The notes: a model not told the origin generated them from the sequence alone. 61,366 nt of DNA from Oscillospiraceae bacterium (GCA_017466665.1 JAFTTQ010000022.1:1-61366), one strand, 5' to 3'. Positions 25,704 to 36,072 are shown, counted from the first letter of the stretch. Made by a program: numbers and translations.

Positions 25704-27961
25704 TGAAAATGAATGAGATTTGGATTCAAAAGCATCATTTTATTGGTGCAGCTACCGGGCAGATCCATTGTCCCTTTGAAACCCGGGGCGGTAATAAGGT
25801 GGGCAGAATCGTTCCTTGCATTTACCGGGATTTGGAGCTGACTGAGAAGCCTGTTTCCGCATTGCTGCAAATTACAGCGCTGGGTATTTACGAGCCCTGG
25901 ATCAACGGCAGGCAGGTGGGCAGCCGCTATTTTGCTCCCGGCTGGACAGATTACCATAAGCTTCTTTATGTGCAGACCTTAGATGTAACAGCGTATTTTA
26001 CCTGTGGTCACAATCGCTTTGGCGCACTGCTGGGTGACGGTTGGTTTGCCGGCAACCTTTCTCTATGCCGCAAAACCACCTACGGTGACCGTCAGCCGGA
26101 GCTGGCTATGGTATTGAAGCTGACATTTGCCGATGGCAGACAGGAAACGGTTGTGTCAAATGAAAGCTTCCGCTTTTTGGAAAGTGAAGTCCGTTATGCC
26201 GATTTCTATATGGGGCAGTGGACGGATCATAACTACCCGGGGCCGAGAAAGTGTTTTGCTGCCAGCGGTCAGACCGGGCTGCCGGTTCACTTAGGACAGG
26301 GCACAGACGGCGAGCTTCTGCCGGATTATGAAATTCCGGTTCAGGAGAAACGCCGGCTGCAAACCGTGTCCATTCGTCAAATGGATAACAGTATTGTATT
26401 GGATTTCGGTCAGAATTTTGTCGGTATTCCGGAGCTGACGCTGCGGGGCAAGCGGGATGCTGCCGTTACTGCCTGGTACGGTGAGATGCTCAATGCGGAC
26501 GGCAGTGTGTATACCGCCAATCTTCGAGGCGCGGCCAGCGTGGATCGGTTTGTGTGCGCAGGCGAGGGAGAGGAGGTTTTTCGGCCTTCCTTTACCTTCC
26601 ACGGCTTCCGATATATGCAGCTTCAGTTAGGTGAAACGGAGCTGATTCGGGTAGAGGGCATTGTTTTGACCTCTCTTCTTCCCAAGCGGGGAGAGTTTTC
26701 CTGTGACAACGCAATGGTCAATCAGCTTTACAGCAACATTATCTGGGGTATGCGGGGCAATTTTGTGGATCTGCCCACAGACTGCCCCCAGCGGGATGAA
26801 AGATTGGGCTGGTGCGGCGATACACAGGTGTTTTGCCCAACCGCAATGTACAATCTGGATTGCAAGGATTTTTATAAAAAATACCTGAGAAATGTCCGAG
26901 ATACCATCAATGCAGAGGGCGCGCCCTATGAGCTTGCTCCCTATATTCACGGCTTAGGCTACGGCACAGCCGCTTGGTCGGATGCCATTGTGATCATCCC
27001 ATATCAGCACTATCGCTTTTACGGCGATAAATCCGTTATTTGTGAAAACTTGGAGGCAATGGAGGGCTGGGTTGCATACCAGAACCGTACATCCCGGGAT
27101 TATTGCCGCCCTGACGAGGGCTACGGCGACTGGCTTTCTGTGCGCCTGAATGAAACGCCCCGGGACTTACTGGGCACAGCCTATTTTGCCTACACTGCCC
27201 AGCTCCTTTCCGAACTGTGCGGCGAGATTGGACAAACGGAAAAAAAGGAATACTACAAAGCTTTGTCAGAACAGGTGAAGGATTCCTTCCGCAGGCACTA
27301 CGTGCAGGAGGACGGACGGATCCAGTCGGATTCACAATGTGCCTATCTGCTGGCATTGGGATTTTCCCTGGTGGACGGGCCGTTAGCCGATATGGTTGCC
27401 CACCGCTTGGTGGAATCGATCCACAAGGATGATGACCACCTGACCTGTGGCTTTGTGGGAATCAGCCTGCTGCTGCCGGTGCTATCCAAGATAGGCAGAA
27501 ATGACCTTGCTTACAAGATTTTATTGCAGGACACCTATCCCTCCTGGGGCTATTCCATTAAAAACGGTGCCACCACCATTTGGGAACGCTGGAACAGCTA
27601 CACGAAAGAGCACGGCTTCGGGGATGTGGCGATGAATTCCTTTAACCATTACAGCCTCGGAAGCTGCGGACAGTGGTTTGCGGAGTATATGTGCGGCATC
27701 CAGCCGGCACAGCCGGGCTTTTCCAGCGTGAAAATTGCACCGCAGACAGATCCGCAGCTTCGCATTCGCAGTGCCTGTGCCAGCTATCAAACGGCAAAAG
27801 GAACGGTGAGATCTTCCTGGCAGATAAATGAGAATGGCGTTTGCTTTACAGTGGATATGCCGGATGGACTCCCCGGCGTGTTTGCCTATGGGGGAATGGA
27901 ATATCCTCTGAAAAACGGTCAGAATACCTTTACATTTGGAAAGGAGTGCAGACCAAAATGA
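25703..27961 (+). CDS. GH78 alpha-L-rhamnosidase
   Basis: Removes terminal alpha-L-rhamnose (known for the family). 752 residues and no signal peptide, so it acts on imported oligosaccharides. N-terminal beta domains (LGIYEPWINGRQVGSRYFAP, GDGWFAGNL) precede an (alpha/alpha)6 barrel with the hallmark DCPQRDERLGWCGD (Asp365, Glu366, Asp373) and IWERWNSY (Glu628, general base or acid partner), then SFNHYSLGS and a C-terminal beta domain. The start is taken at 25703, overlapping the permease stop; the ATG at 25709 is also possible. Its own stop overlaps the next start (ATGA). It shows that the operon handles a rhamnose-bearing glycan. Confidence 0.93.
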   Translation: MKMNEIWIQKHHFIGAATGQIHCPFETRGGNKVGRIVPCIYRDLELTEKPVSALLQITALGIYEPWINGRQVGSRYFAPGWTDYHKLLYVQTLDVTAYFTCGHNRFGALLGDGWFAGNLSLCRKTTYGDRQPELAMVLKLTFADGRQETVVSNESFRFLESEVRYADFYMGQWTDHNYPGPRKCFAASGQTGLPVHLGQGTDGELLPDYEIPVQEKRRLQTVSIRQMDNSIVLDFGQNFVGIPELTLRGKRDAAVTAWYGEMLNADGSVYTANLRGAASVDRFVCAGEGEEVFRPSFTFHGFRYMQLQLGETELIRVEGIVLTSLLPKRGEFSCDNAMVNQLYSNIIWGMRGNFVDLPTDCPQRDERLGWCGDTQVFCPTAMYNLDCKDFYKKYLRNVRDTINAEGAPYELAPYIHGLGYGTAAWSDAIVIIPYQHYRFYGDKSVICENLEAMEGWVAYQNRTSRDYCRPDEGYGDWLSVRLNETPRDLLGTAYFAYTAQLLSELCGEIGQTEKKEYYKALSEQVKDSFRRHYVQEDGRIQSDSQCAYLLALGFSLVDGPLADMVAHRLVESIHKDDDHLTCGFVGISLLLPVLSKIGRNDLAYKILLQDTYPSWGYSIKNGATTIWERWNSYTKEHGFGDVAMNSFNHYSLGSCGQWFAEYMCGIQPAQPGFSSVKIAPQTDPQLRIRSACASYQTAKGTVRSSWQINENGVCFTVDMPDGLPGVFAYGGMEYPLKNGQNTFTFGKECRPK

Positions 27962-30900
27962 AAGAAAATCGTTACAAGAAAATTGTGTCGCTGATTCTTG
28001 CTTTTGCCCTTTTGCTGCCTCTGCTGCCTGTATCTGCTGCAGGGGAATTAAGCACGATCGCTGTTGATGGGGAGACTTGGACAGGCTGGACTGCGCAAAT
28101 GGGCGGAGCCAACCAGATGACCCTTTCTACGGAGGACGGAAAGGCAACGGTTGGTGTTCCCGGGGGCAGTAAGGCCGGTGATCATGTGGCACTTGCCAGC
28201 GTTTCCGTGCCGGTAAAGCCCAATACCACCTATGATATTTCCTACGCCCTTTCTCAACAGGGAATCCGGGGAGTGACCGCCTGGGTGCGGGTGTTTGAGC
28301 AGAATGTGACCCCGGTGGACATGCTGGCGACCCATACAATTTACGCGGGGGATACCGGGGTGGTGACTGCCACAGGGCAGTACACCTCCGGCAGCAATGT
28401 GGAGTATGCCATTATATGGGTCATTCTGATGAACGCCATCGATCAGCCTGTGGGTACAGACGGTACTGTGGTGATGGATGACCTGGTGATCCGGGAGCAC
28501 AGCGAGGAACCGGAGCCTACCGACCCCACGGAACCCCATACCCACATCTTCGATCAGGAGGTCGCATCTGAGGAATACCTGCAGTCCGCTGCCACAGAGG
28601 ATGCTCCGGCGGTCTATTATCATAGCTGTATCTGCGGAGAAAAGGGCAGTACGACCTTCCAATATGAGCAGACACTGACGGCTGCTATTGACGGCAGCTT
28701 TGAAAAAGTTTCCGACGGAGCGTTCCTGCAATGGTTCCCCGGTAACAGTGCCAATGCCCTGTCGGTAAAGTCCGGTAATGCAGCAAACAGCGGCAATTAC
28801 GCAGCTATGTTTACCGGCGGCGCACAGGGGTATCAGGATCTTACCTCTGCCTCTGTGGAGGTCAAGCCGGATACTAGCTATGAGCTTTCCTATTTTGTGA
28901 AAAATGTGGATTTTATTGGCGCAACGGGCTATGTTTCTGTGTTCAAGAACGGTGATCCCGGCGCACCCATCGGACAGCTGGATCTTTTGCCCTTCTTTGT
29001 GGGCGATGCCTCCTTTGGAACGGAGTGGAAGCAGCTTAAGGGTCAGTTTACTACCGATAGCGAGACTACTTCTGTGGTGCTTCGCTTTACAGTCCATACC
29101 TGGGCTGCTGCGGCAGATACCACTGGCAAGACCCTTTATATTGACGATGTGTCGGTGGAAGAAGTCCCCTTGCCGCCTATGGCAAATGACGGCAGCTTTG
29201 ATGGCGGCTTTGAAATTGTGGATCCCAACTACAATACATTGCCAAACTGGACGCTGAACAATACCGCATCCAATGCCATTCAAGCCGTTGCCAGCAACGA
29301 TGCCCACAGCGGCAACAGCAGTATGATGATGACCGCCACGGAAAAGGGCACCTATCAGCAGGCCGTTTCCAATCCTGTGCCGGTTGAACCGGCGACGACC
29401 TACGACCTGAGCTATTTTGTGAGGAATGCCGGTCTGATCGGCGGCACGGGCTATTTGAGTGTATTTGCCGATAGCGGTGAGATGCTGGGCAAAGAGGATT
29501 TAGACGGCTCTGTGTTTTACATTGCCGATGAAACCTACACCACCGATTGGCAGCAGCTACGGACACAGTTTACCACCGGTGAAAATACTGCCTATGTACA
29601 GATCCGCATTACCGTGCATACCCACGCTGCCGGTGATACGGTCAGCGGCAGTGTGCTGATCGATGATATGTCGGTCGTCATTGCACCGGATCCGCCTATG
29701 GCTAACGACGGCAGCTTTGACGGCGGTTTTGAAATTGTAGACCCTGTATATGGCATATTGGCAAACTGGACAGCAGGCAATACCGCTACCAATGCCATTT
29801 CCGCAACCGCGGGCACAGAAGCCCACGGCGGAAACAGCAGCTTACAGCTAACTGCTGCCGAAAAGGGCACTTATCAGCAGGTGCTTTCCAATGCTTATGC
29901 GGTGGATCCCAATGTGACCTATGAGCTTTCCTACTTTATGAAAAACGCGGGTCTTATTGGAGCCACTGGGTATGTATCGGTGTTCAGCAACGGTGTGGAT
30001 CTTTTGGGTAAGGAAGATCTGGATGGCTCGGTATTCTATATTTCCGGCAATTCCTACGGCAGTGCATGGAATGAGCTGAAAGCCCAGTTTACCACAAAGG
30101 AGGATACCACATTTGTGGTCGTTCGCTTCACCGTCCATACCCATGCCGCCGAAAATGCAGTCAGCGGCAGTGTATATTTGGATGATGTGACCATCGGGAT
30201 CGCTCCGCCGCCGCCCAAAGAAAACACAGGCACATTGGACGGGGGATTTGAACGCTACGATTCCAACCATAATATTCTGACAAACTGGACAATGACCAAT
30301 CAGGCGCCCAATGCGATCCAGGCGACCCCCGGCAAGGAGGTACACGGCGGCAGCAGCAGCCTGAAATTCACCGCCAGCAGCAAGGGCACCTATCAGGAGC
30401 TGATCTCCAACCGGATCTATGTAGAGCCGGATGCTCTCTATGATATTTCCTACTTTATGAAGAATGCCGGTATGATCGGTGCTACCGGGTATCTGACGGT
30501 GTTCAGCAACGGCAGGAATATCATTGGGGAAAAGGTGGATCTGGACGGCTCTGTTTTCTTCATCGGTGACAGCAATTTCGGAACAGATTGGCGGCAGCTC
30601 AAATCTCAGATCCGAACCTTAGAGGATACCCGTTATCTTGTGGTGAAGATTACGCTGCATACCCATGCCGCCAGCGGTGCAGTCAGCGGTAGCGTGTATT
30701 TGGATGATCTGACTGTGGAGGAACACACCCACGTGTTTGATCAAATGGATTACCACGATGAATATTTGGCATCCTTGGCAACAGAGGACGCACCTACGCT
30801 GTTCTATTATAGCTGTACCTGCGGTGAGATCGGAACGGAGACCTTCTCCTATGGCGAGCCTCTGCCCAAGCCGGAGCCTGAGGAGACACAGCCTGAGGAA

Positions 30901-31056
30901 ACCACGCCGCCTGCACCGCAACCGACAGAACCTCCGGTGCAGAATGAAAAATCTTCCGGCATCGGCTGGATCTGGATCGTTTTGTGCGGTGCTTTGTTGC
31001 TTGGGACCGTGATTTTCCTGATCCTTTTTACAAAGAAAAGAAAAAAATCACAGTAA
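27958..31056 (+). CDS. Membrane-anchored surface protein with five binding-like modules
   Basis: 1032 residues from the ATG at 27958 (ribosome site AAAGGAG; overlaps the GH78 stop). Residues 1-~28 are a signal peptide (ends VSAAGE). Module A (~33, VDGETWTGWTAQ, KPNTTYDISYALSQQ) is a homologue of the first module of the 16984 enzyme. Four related CBM4/9-like modules begin near 245, 412, 584 and 759, with shared blocks DGSFDGGFEIVDP, TYQQ, YDLSYFVRNAGLIGGTGY and SGSVLIDDMSV. Two copies of an HTH-x-FDQ...SCxCGE motif lie near 196 and 923. A Pro/Glu-rich linker and a C-terminal helix (WIWIVLCGALLLGTVIFLIL) with KKRKK anchor it in the membrane. There is no catalytic domain, so a glycan-capture role is inferred. 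Confidence 0.8.
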   Translation: MKENRYKKIVSLILAFALLLPLLPVSAAGELSTIAVDGETWTGWTAQMGGANQMTLSTEDGKATVGVPGGSKAGDHVALASVSVPVKPNTTYDISYALSQQGIRGVTAWVRVFEQNVTPVDMLATHTIYAGDTGVVTATGQYTSGSNVEYAIIWVILMNAIDQPVGTDGTVVMDDLVIREHSEEPEPTDPTEPHTHIFDQEVASEEYLQSAATEDAPAVYYHSCICGEKGSTTFQYEQTLTAAIDGSFEKVSDGAFLQWFPGNSANALSVKSGNAANSGNYAAMFTGGAQGYQDLTSASVEVKPDTSYELSYFVKNVDFIGATGYVSVFKNGDPGAPIGQLDLLPFFVGDASFGTEWKQLKGQFTTDSETTSVVLRFTVHTWAAAADTTGKTLYIDDVSVEEVPLPPMANDGSFDGGFEIVDPNYNTLPNWTLNNTASNAIQAVASNDAHSGNSSMMMTATEKGTYQQAVSNPVPVEPATTYDLSYFVRNAGLIGGTGYLSVFADSGEMLGKEDLDGSVFYIADETYTTDWQQLRTQFTTGENTAYVQIRITVHTHAAGDTVSGSVLIDDMSVVIAPDPPMANDGSFDGGFEIVDPVYGILANWTAGNTATNAISATAGTEAHGGNSSLQLTAAEKGTYQQVLSNAYAVDPNVTYELSYFMKNAGLIGATGYVSVFSNGVDLLGKEDLDGSVFYISGNSYGSAWNELKAQFTTKEDTTFVVVRFTVHTHAAENAVSGSVYLDDVTIGIAPPPPKENTGTLDGGFERYDSNHNILTNWTMTNQAPNAIQATPGKEVHGGSSSLKFTASSKGTYQELISNRIYVEPDALYDISYFMKNAGMIGATGYLTVFSNGRNIIGEKVDLDGSVFFIGDSNFGTDWRQLKSQIRTLEDTRYLVVKITLHTHAASGAVSGSVYLDDLTVEEHTHVFDQMDYHDEYLASLATEDAPTLFYYSCTCGEIGTETFSYGEPLPKPEPEETQPEETTPPAPQPTEPPVQNEKSSGIGWIWIVLCGALLLGTVIFLILFTKKRKKSQ

Positions 31057-31088
31057 TTTTGTGAGCAGTTGTTTCTAAGTACTCTTTT

Positions 31089-31106
31089 GAAGATGATCGC
31101 ATCTTC
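31089..31106 (+). other. Short intra-operon hairpin
   Basis: GAAGATG/CATCTTC with an ATCG loop, in the 73-nt gap between the two large surface-protein genes. It lacks a T-run and could be an RNA processing or stabilising hairpin rather than a terminator. Confidence 0.35.
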
Positions 31107-31129
31107 TAAAAATATAAGGAGGGTAAATT

Positions 31130-34100
31130 ATGAAGCGTATACTTAGTTGGATGGTATGTCTTGCTCTAATATTGAGTATGGTGCCTGCCATCGGCTCTGT
31201 CGCAGGTGCGGCAGAGTACACAGTCGTGGACAAGATCCCCGCGACTTTGGATACCAGCACTTCCTACAGCCCCTGGGGGGCAACCTACGGCGGCGGATGG
31301 GTTCCGATGATGGGAACAGAATCCGGTCAGCCCGATGGCGGTGCTTTTCTTGCCTGGGCTGATACCCACTATGCAGAAGTGGTTGCCGAGGGCAATCAGG
31401 ATGCTGGAGCACTGCATATCAAGAGCGGTGCCAGTACCACTGCTGTGGGTATCAACATCGGTATGACACCCGGTGAGACCTATACCATTGGTATGTGGGT
31501 AAAGGGCTCCACCACAAACCCCAATAGGGTCCTTTCCCTGTACGGTAACGGTGACGGCACCATTATTGGTGCAGCAGAATATTCTGCTGACGGTGTAGTT
31601 GCCAGCACTGCTATCAGCGATCAGTGGACCTATGTGGAAAGAAGCTTTACCGCAAACCTGAACCAGTTGAATCTTTGGGCAGCCAACTGGGGTGAGAACG
31701 ATATTTATATCGATAATATCACCGTCAAAAATTCTGCCGGCGCAGATCTGATGGCAGGCTACGGTGACTTCTATACCTATGGAGAAGTCGTCAAGGACAG
31801 TGAGATTACCAACGAACTGACAGAAAACGGCTACCTGGATGCTGCCAAGAGTGCGTCTGCCTACAATGCTTCTGAAAAAGTTTGGATGCCTATGTATCCC
31901 TCCGGCACACCGGCGGATAGCTGGCCTGCCTGGGATGCTGACCATTATGCCGAGATCGTGGCAAACGGCTACGCCGACGCAGGCTCTTTGCACATTGTCA
32001 GCGCAGCCGGAAAGAATACCGGTCTTGCCATCAATGCGGGCATGACCGTAGGCCAGACCTATACCCTGAGCCTGTGGGCGAAGGGAACCGCACAATCTCA
32101 AACACTGTTTTCCTATGCTAACGGTAATTCTGTTATCATCGAAACAGCAGAGGCGCTGACCTCCCAGTGGAAGCAATTCACGGTAACATTTACTGCCGAG
32201 CTGAGCCAGCTCAATTTGTGCTGCCGTGACTGGGGCAGCAACGATGTCTATGTGGATAATATCACCTTGACCGATGCAAACGGCAATGAACTGCTTGGCT
32301 GTGCAGGCAGCTTCTGTCACAAAGCCGTAGTAGACAGTGCTGTTGCGGCAACCTGCACCACAGCCGGTCTGACACAGGGCACGCATTGCTCCGCCTGCAA
32401 CGAGATTTTGGTTGCACAGACTGAAATCGCGGCGCTGGGTCACAGCTTTGGCACTTCCGGCAGTGACGGACGTTCCTATTGCGCAAGCTGCGGTGTGGCC
32501 AAGCAGTGGCCGGATGCAGAAATGCTGGATGCTTCCAAGCTTTCTGATGATTGGGCAGGCGCTCCCGTGGGTCAATGGGTACCGTTTACGCCTTGGGCGA
32601 ATTATCAGGATACCTGGCCTGCCTGGGAGAATAGTGTCAACTGCGGTGAAATTGCAGAAGAGGGACACAAGGATGCTGGCTCATTGCATCTGGTGAGCGC
32701 GATTCAAAGGAATACCGGTGTGGTCATCAATCCCGGTCTTGTTTCCGGTGAGACCTATACGCTGGGACTGTGGGCAAAGGGAACCTCCAATTCCGGCAAG
32801 GTGCTTGCTGTTTACGGGCACGGCGATCCTGTTGTGATTGGCGCTTCCGCAGAATTGGGGGAAGACTGGACGTATTACGAGATCTCCTTTACTGCCAACA
32901 GACCGGGCTTTGCGCTCTTTGCTTCTGACTGGGGCGTGACCGATCTTTACATTGACAACATTACTCTGAAAAACACTGCCGGAACAGATATGCTGGCAGG
33001 CTACGGCGATTTCTATACCGAGATCGATCCCAGCTTGGTTGTAACGGCAATCACCTTGGACAGCACAAAGCTGGATGACCTGTACGAAGCACCTTCTGAT
33101 GAATGGGTTCCTTTTACCCCCTGGGAAAATTATCAGGAATCCTGGCCTGTGTGGGACGCTGACCACTATGCCGAGATCGTGTCGGAGGGCAACAAGGATG
33201 CCGGTGCCCTGCATCTTGTCAGTGCGGCAGGTAAAAATACCGGCGTGGTTATCAACCCCGGTATGACCGTGGGCGAAACCTACACCATCGGTATGTGGGT
33301 CAAGGGTACGACCTCCAATCCTAACAGAACGCTGGTTATTTACGGCAACGGCGACGGCAGCATTATCGGTGCTACCGAGTATTCTGCAGATGGCGTGGTT
33401 GCAGCAACATCTGTCAATGCACAATGGACATATGTGGAAAGACCCTTTACCGCAACCCACACCTGCCTGGCGATCTTTGCGGCGGATTGGGGTGTGAACG
33501 ATCTTTATATTGATAATATTACCCTGAAAGATGCTGCCGGTACCGATCTGCTGGCAGGCTATGGCAATTTCTGCAAGATCGAGCAGGACGAGCCGGAGGA
33601 ACCCACGGAACCCGAAGTAGAGGGGCTGGCAGTGATCAGCAGCGAGATGGAGCGTGCGTTCCGCTGGTACTGGAATAATATGACCTATCCCGAGACCGAT
33701 TACAGCAAGGTAAACATCTCTGGTTATGGCGCCGATGATCCCGGATCTCTCCATTTCTGGCAGAGCACCACCGGTTCTGCGGATGTGAACCTTGCCCTTG
33801 CGACCTCTTTGGCAAGTGACCTGCCCAGTGGCAGCTATACCCTGTCCTTGAATGTCAAGGGTACCTTCAGCAACACGACAGAGACATTTACCGTATATCC
33901 CGCCTACTGCAACGATGACCAAATGAGAGCTTTGAGTATTCCCAAAAAGCTGCAGGAGGTCACCGGCGTGACCCCGAATGCCAGCGGTATGTATGTTGTG
34001 GATGAGTGGACAAATCTGACTTGGGAATTGCCTGCAAGCCCTGAGGACGGCGAAAATGGATTTATGTTCCTGGCGCTGATGTTCTCCAAGTACAACAATA

Positions 34101-35428
34101 CATGTGAGTACTATATTGACAATATTCAGATTTTCGATCCCGAAGGCAATGATGTTTTGGGCGGCGCCGGCAGCTTTATGGATTCCGGTTCCCAGTATTG
34201 GCCCATTATCCTGCCTTCCACCGGTGCGGAGATCCTCAACAGCAATACCATGTATTATGCAGTGAATGGGGGCACAAGCAGTGTCAGCATTTCCAACCAT
34301 GAAGAATCTGGTATTACCTTGGGAGATAAGAATTTCAGTGTGACACACAACGATGTGACACAGACTGCAAGCAACAAAAATGTAACGATGCAGATGGCAC
34401 CAAAGTCCGAAGGTGAACCTATTGTCTTTGCCATCACCTCCACGGCAGGCAGTGTGGAAATTCCTGAAAACATTTTGGAGGCAGTAAGTCGCGCTGAGGA
34501 ATTTAATATCTATGATATCGTGATTACGCCTGTCGGCTGCAGCCATAGCTACGGTGACTGGAATGTTGCCACTGCACCGACTTACACAACAGTTGGTGAG
34601 CAGAGCAAGACCTGCAGCCTTTGCGGCGATGTGGTGACCGAGGAGATCCCGGTGCTTGCAAACCCCGTAACTGGCTGGAATATCACGCTGAAGGATAACA
34701 TCGGTGTCAACTTTGTGATGACACTTGCGGAAACCGATGTAGTAACAGCCACTGTAAACGGCAATGCGGTTGATTGCACTGTAACAGAAGGCAAGTTCTC
34801 CATTGAAGTGGCAGCAGCCCAGATGATGGATGAGATCGCCATTTCCGTAAACGGTCTGCCTTTGGCAAACACCTATTCTGTCCGCAAATATGCCGACGTG
34901 GTCCTGGCGGATTCCACCAAGAGCGATTGCCACGAGCTTGTGAAGAATATGCTGGTCTACGGCGGTGCCGCACAGACTTATTTCGGTTACAATGCTGAAA
35001 ATCTGGCAAGCAGCGGCATTACCGTGGAGGCGGCTGTTCCCACCGGTGATGCAGGTGTAGAAATCTCTGACAGCATTGGTGCGCTGTCTTTCTACGGTGC
35101 AACTTTGGTACACAAGAGCAAGATTGCAGTTCGTTTCTACTTTACCGGCAGCACCGAGGGCTTGTCCTTCACAGTAAGCGGAGAAAATGTGGATGTTAGC
35201 GAAAAGAATGGTATGTACTATGTAGAAATCGCCGGTATCAATCCTCAGGATCTGGGCAACAATGTAACGGTTGTTGTGACCGATGGAACTGACAGTCTGA
35301 GCGTCAGTTACAGCCCCTTGGATTATATGATCCGGATGTACAATAAGGCGGATTCTACGGATGCCACCAAGGCAGTGGTGCAGGCACTTTACGGCTACTA
35401 TCTGGCTGCGACTGCCTATACCGCATAA
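31130..35428 (+). CDS. Large secreted multi-module protein ending in the uncharacterised shared domain
   Basis: 1432 residues with strong ribosome site AAGGAGGG and a signal peptide (1-~27). Four related ~190-residue modules start near 28, 234, 461 and 640; each has WVPxxP/T-type openings, HYAEIV, AGALH, PGMTVGETYTIGMW and DLYIDNITLK, typical of CBM4/9-like beta sandwiches. A fifth, more diverged one starts near 828. Two cysteine modules interrupt: ~397 (CTTAGLTQGTHCSACNE, then CASCG) and ~1137 (CSHSYGDW, CSLCGDV). Residues ~1178-1432 are a second copy of the domain that forms the 14546 protein (ELVKNMLVYGGAAQTYF, FYGATLVHKSKIAVRFYF, INPQDL, YSPLDYMIRMYNKADS). There is no transmembrane anchor. 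The last gene of the operon, followed by a strong terminator. Function unknown; glycan binding inferred. Confidence 0.8.
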   Translation: MKRILSWMVCLALILSMVPAIGSVAGAAEYTVVDKIPATLDTSTSYSPWGATYGGGWVPMMGTESGQPDGGAFLAWADTHYAEVVAEGNQDAGALHIKSGASTTAVGINIGMTPGETYTIGMWVKGSTTNPNRVLSLYGNGDGTIIGAAEYSADGVVASTAISDQWTYVERSFTANLNQLNLWAANWGENDIYIDNITVKNSAGADLMAGYGDFYTYGEVVKDSEITNELTENGYLDAAKSASAYNASEKVWMPMYPSGTPADSWPAWDADHYAEIVANGYADAGSLHIVSAAGKNTGLAINAGMTVGQTYTLSLWAKGTAQSQTLFSYANGNSVIIETAEALTSQWKQFTVTFTAELSQLNLCCRDWGSNDVYVDNITLTDANGNELLGCAGSFCHKAVVDSAVAATCTTAGLTQGTHCSACNEILVAQTEIAALGHSFGTSGSDGRSYCASCGVAKQWPDAEMLDASKLSDDWAGAPVGQWVPFTPWANYQDTWPAWENSVNCGEIAEEGHKDAGSLHLVSAIQRNTGVVINPGLVSGETYTLGLWAKGTSNSGKVLAVYGHGDPVVIGASAELGEDWTYYEISFTANRPGFALFASDWGVTDLYIDNITLKNTAGTDMLAGYGDFYTEIDPSLVVTAITLDSTKLDDLYEAPSDEWVPFTPWENYQESWPVWDADHYAEIVSEGNKDAGALHLVSAAGKNTGVVINPGMTVGETYTIGMWVKGTTSNPNRTLVIYGNGDGSIIGATEYSADGVVAATSVNAQWTYVERPFTATHTCLAIFAADWGVNDLYIDNITLKDAAGTDLLAGYGNFCKIEQDEPEEPTEPEVEGLAVISSEMERAFRWYWNNMTYPETDYSKVNISGYGADDPGSLHFWQSTTGSADVNLALATSLASDLPSGSYTLSLNVKGTFSNTTETFTVYPAYCNDDQMRALSIPKKLQEVTGVTPNASGMYVVDEWTNLTWELPASPEDGENGFMFLALMFSKYNNTCEYYIDNIQIFDPEGNDVLGGAGSFMDSGSQYWPIILPSTGAEILNSNTMYYAVNGGTSSVSISNHEESGITLGDKNFSVTHNDVTQTASNKNVTMQMAPKSEGEPIVFAITSTAGSVEIPENILEAVSRAEEFNIYDIVITPVGCSHSYGDWNVATAPTYTTVGEQSKTCSLCGDVVTEEIPVLANPVTGWNITLKDNIGVNFVMTLAETDVVTATVNGNAVDCTVTEGKFSIEVAAAQMMDEIAISVNGLPLANTYSVRKYADVVLADSTKSDCHELVKNMLVYGGAAQTYFGYNAENLASSGITVEAAVPTGDAGVEISDSIGALSFYGATLVHKSKIAVRFYFTGSTEGLSFTVSGENVDVSEKNGMYYVEIAGINPQDLGNNVTVVVTDGTDSLSVSYSPLDYMIRMYNKADSTDATKAVVQALYGYYLAATAYTA

Positions 35429-35467
35429 GTATTGATAAGAGAGATTTTTATATTTGCAAATTCCCAC

Positions 35468-35513
35468 AAGGGGCCGTAGCAAACGCACGTTTTGCTACGG
35501 CCCCTTCTTTATG
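35468..35513 (+). terminator. Terminator of the 16984-35428 operon
   Basis: A perfect 16-bp stem (35468-35483 with 35491-35506, GC-rich centre) and 7-nt loop, followed by CTTT. It lies 39 nt after the last stop. Confidence 0.9.
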
Positions 35514-35592
35514 CTAAAATATTGGTGGAGGAGGTGTGCTCATAGTGACAATCCCCCATTCACCGTTGTGCGGTGACAGCCCCCTCTATTCA

Positions 35593-36066
35593 TTAAAAAA
35601 GGAGCTTTTGCTGTGCGGTTTCGATGATTTCTTTTGGGAGCCGATAAAATTTGACCAACGGAGAAAGGATATGCCCATCCACGGTCACCTGCTTTTCCGT
35701 ATAGGCTTCGGCACCGCCGCTTACTTCTGCGTATAGAATATCCCCATCGGCATAGACACGACCCTGTTTTGTTACTTTACCTTCTGTGTGGGCAGAAAAC
35801 AGCTCCCGGTTGGCGTTTATGTACCAAAGACCCTCCGCAAGGCGCATAGTGCAGCAGAAAAAAGCCTCATACATTCCCATACACAGGGTGTCCGTACCAC
35901 CTTCCACCACCCCGGAATCGGTACCGGCACCGCCGTTATCCCGCTGGGCTGTGGCAAGACCGTTGTGGTAGATCCGGGCAGCCAGTGTGCGGTAGTGTTC
36001 GTTGGCAGTCAGCTTGTACAGCTCACCGGCAAGCATCAAAGAATCCACGATGGCACAGGGCTCAGT
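35593..36066 (-). pseudogene. C-terminal remnant of a glycosidase-like protein (possible GH127/DUF1680-like barrel)
   Basis: The minus-strand frame is protein-like only from about nt 36066 downwards: SWTEPCAIVDSLMLAGELYK, HYRTLAARIYHNGLATAQRD, then EAFFCCTMRLAEGLWYI and a beta-rich tail to the stop at 35593. The helical repeats and the CCTMR motif suggest the end of an (alpha/alpha)6-barrel enzyme of the GH127/DUF1680 kind (low certainty). Upstream of 36066 the same minus frame runs antisense to a different, genuine plus-strand gene, so the 5' part of this gene is missing. About 155 residues remain. Confidence 0.55.
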
Positions 36067-36072
36067 CCAACT

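Noticed and set aside
32681-35488. 935-codon minus-strand open frame
   Set aside because: Antisense to the modular secreted protein, which has a signal peptide, ribosome site and repeated domains; the minus frame has no recognisable domain and lacks stops only because of biased codon use.
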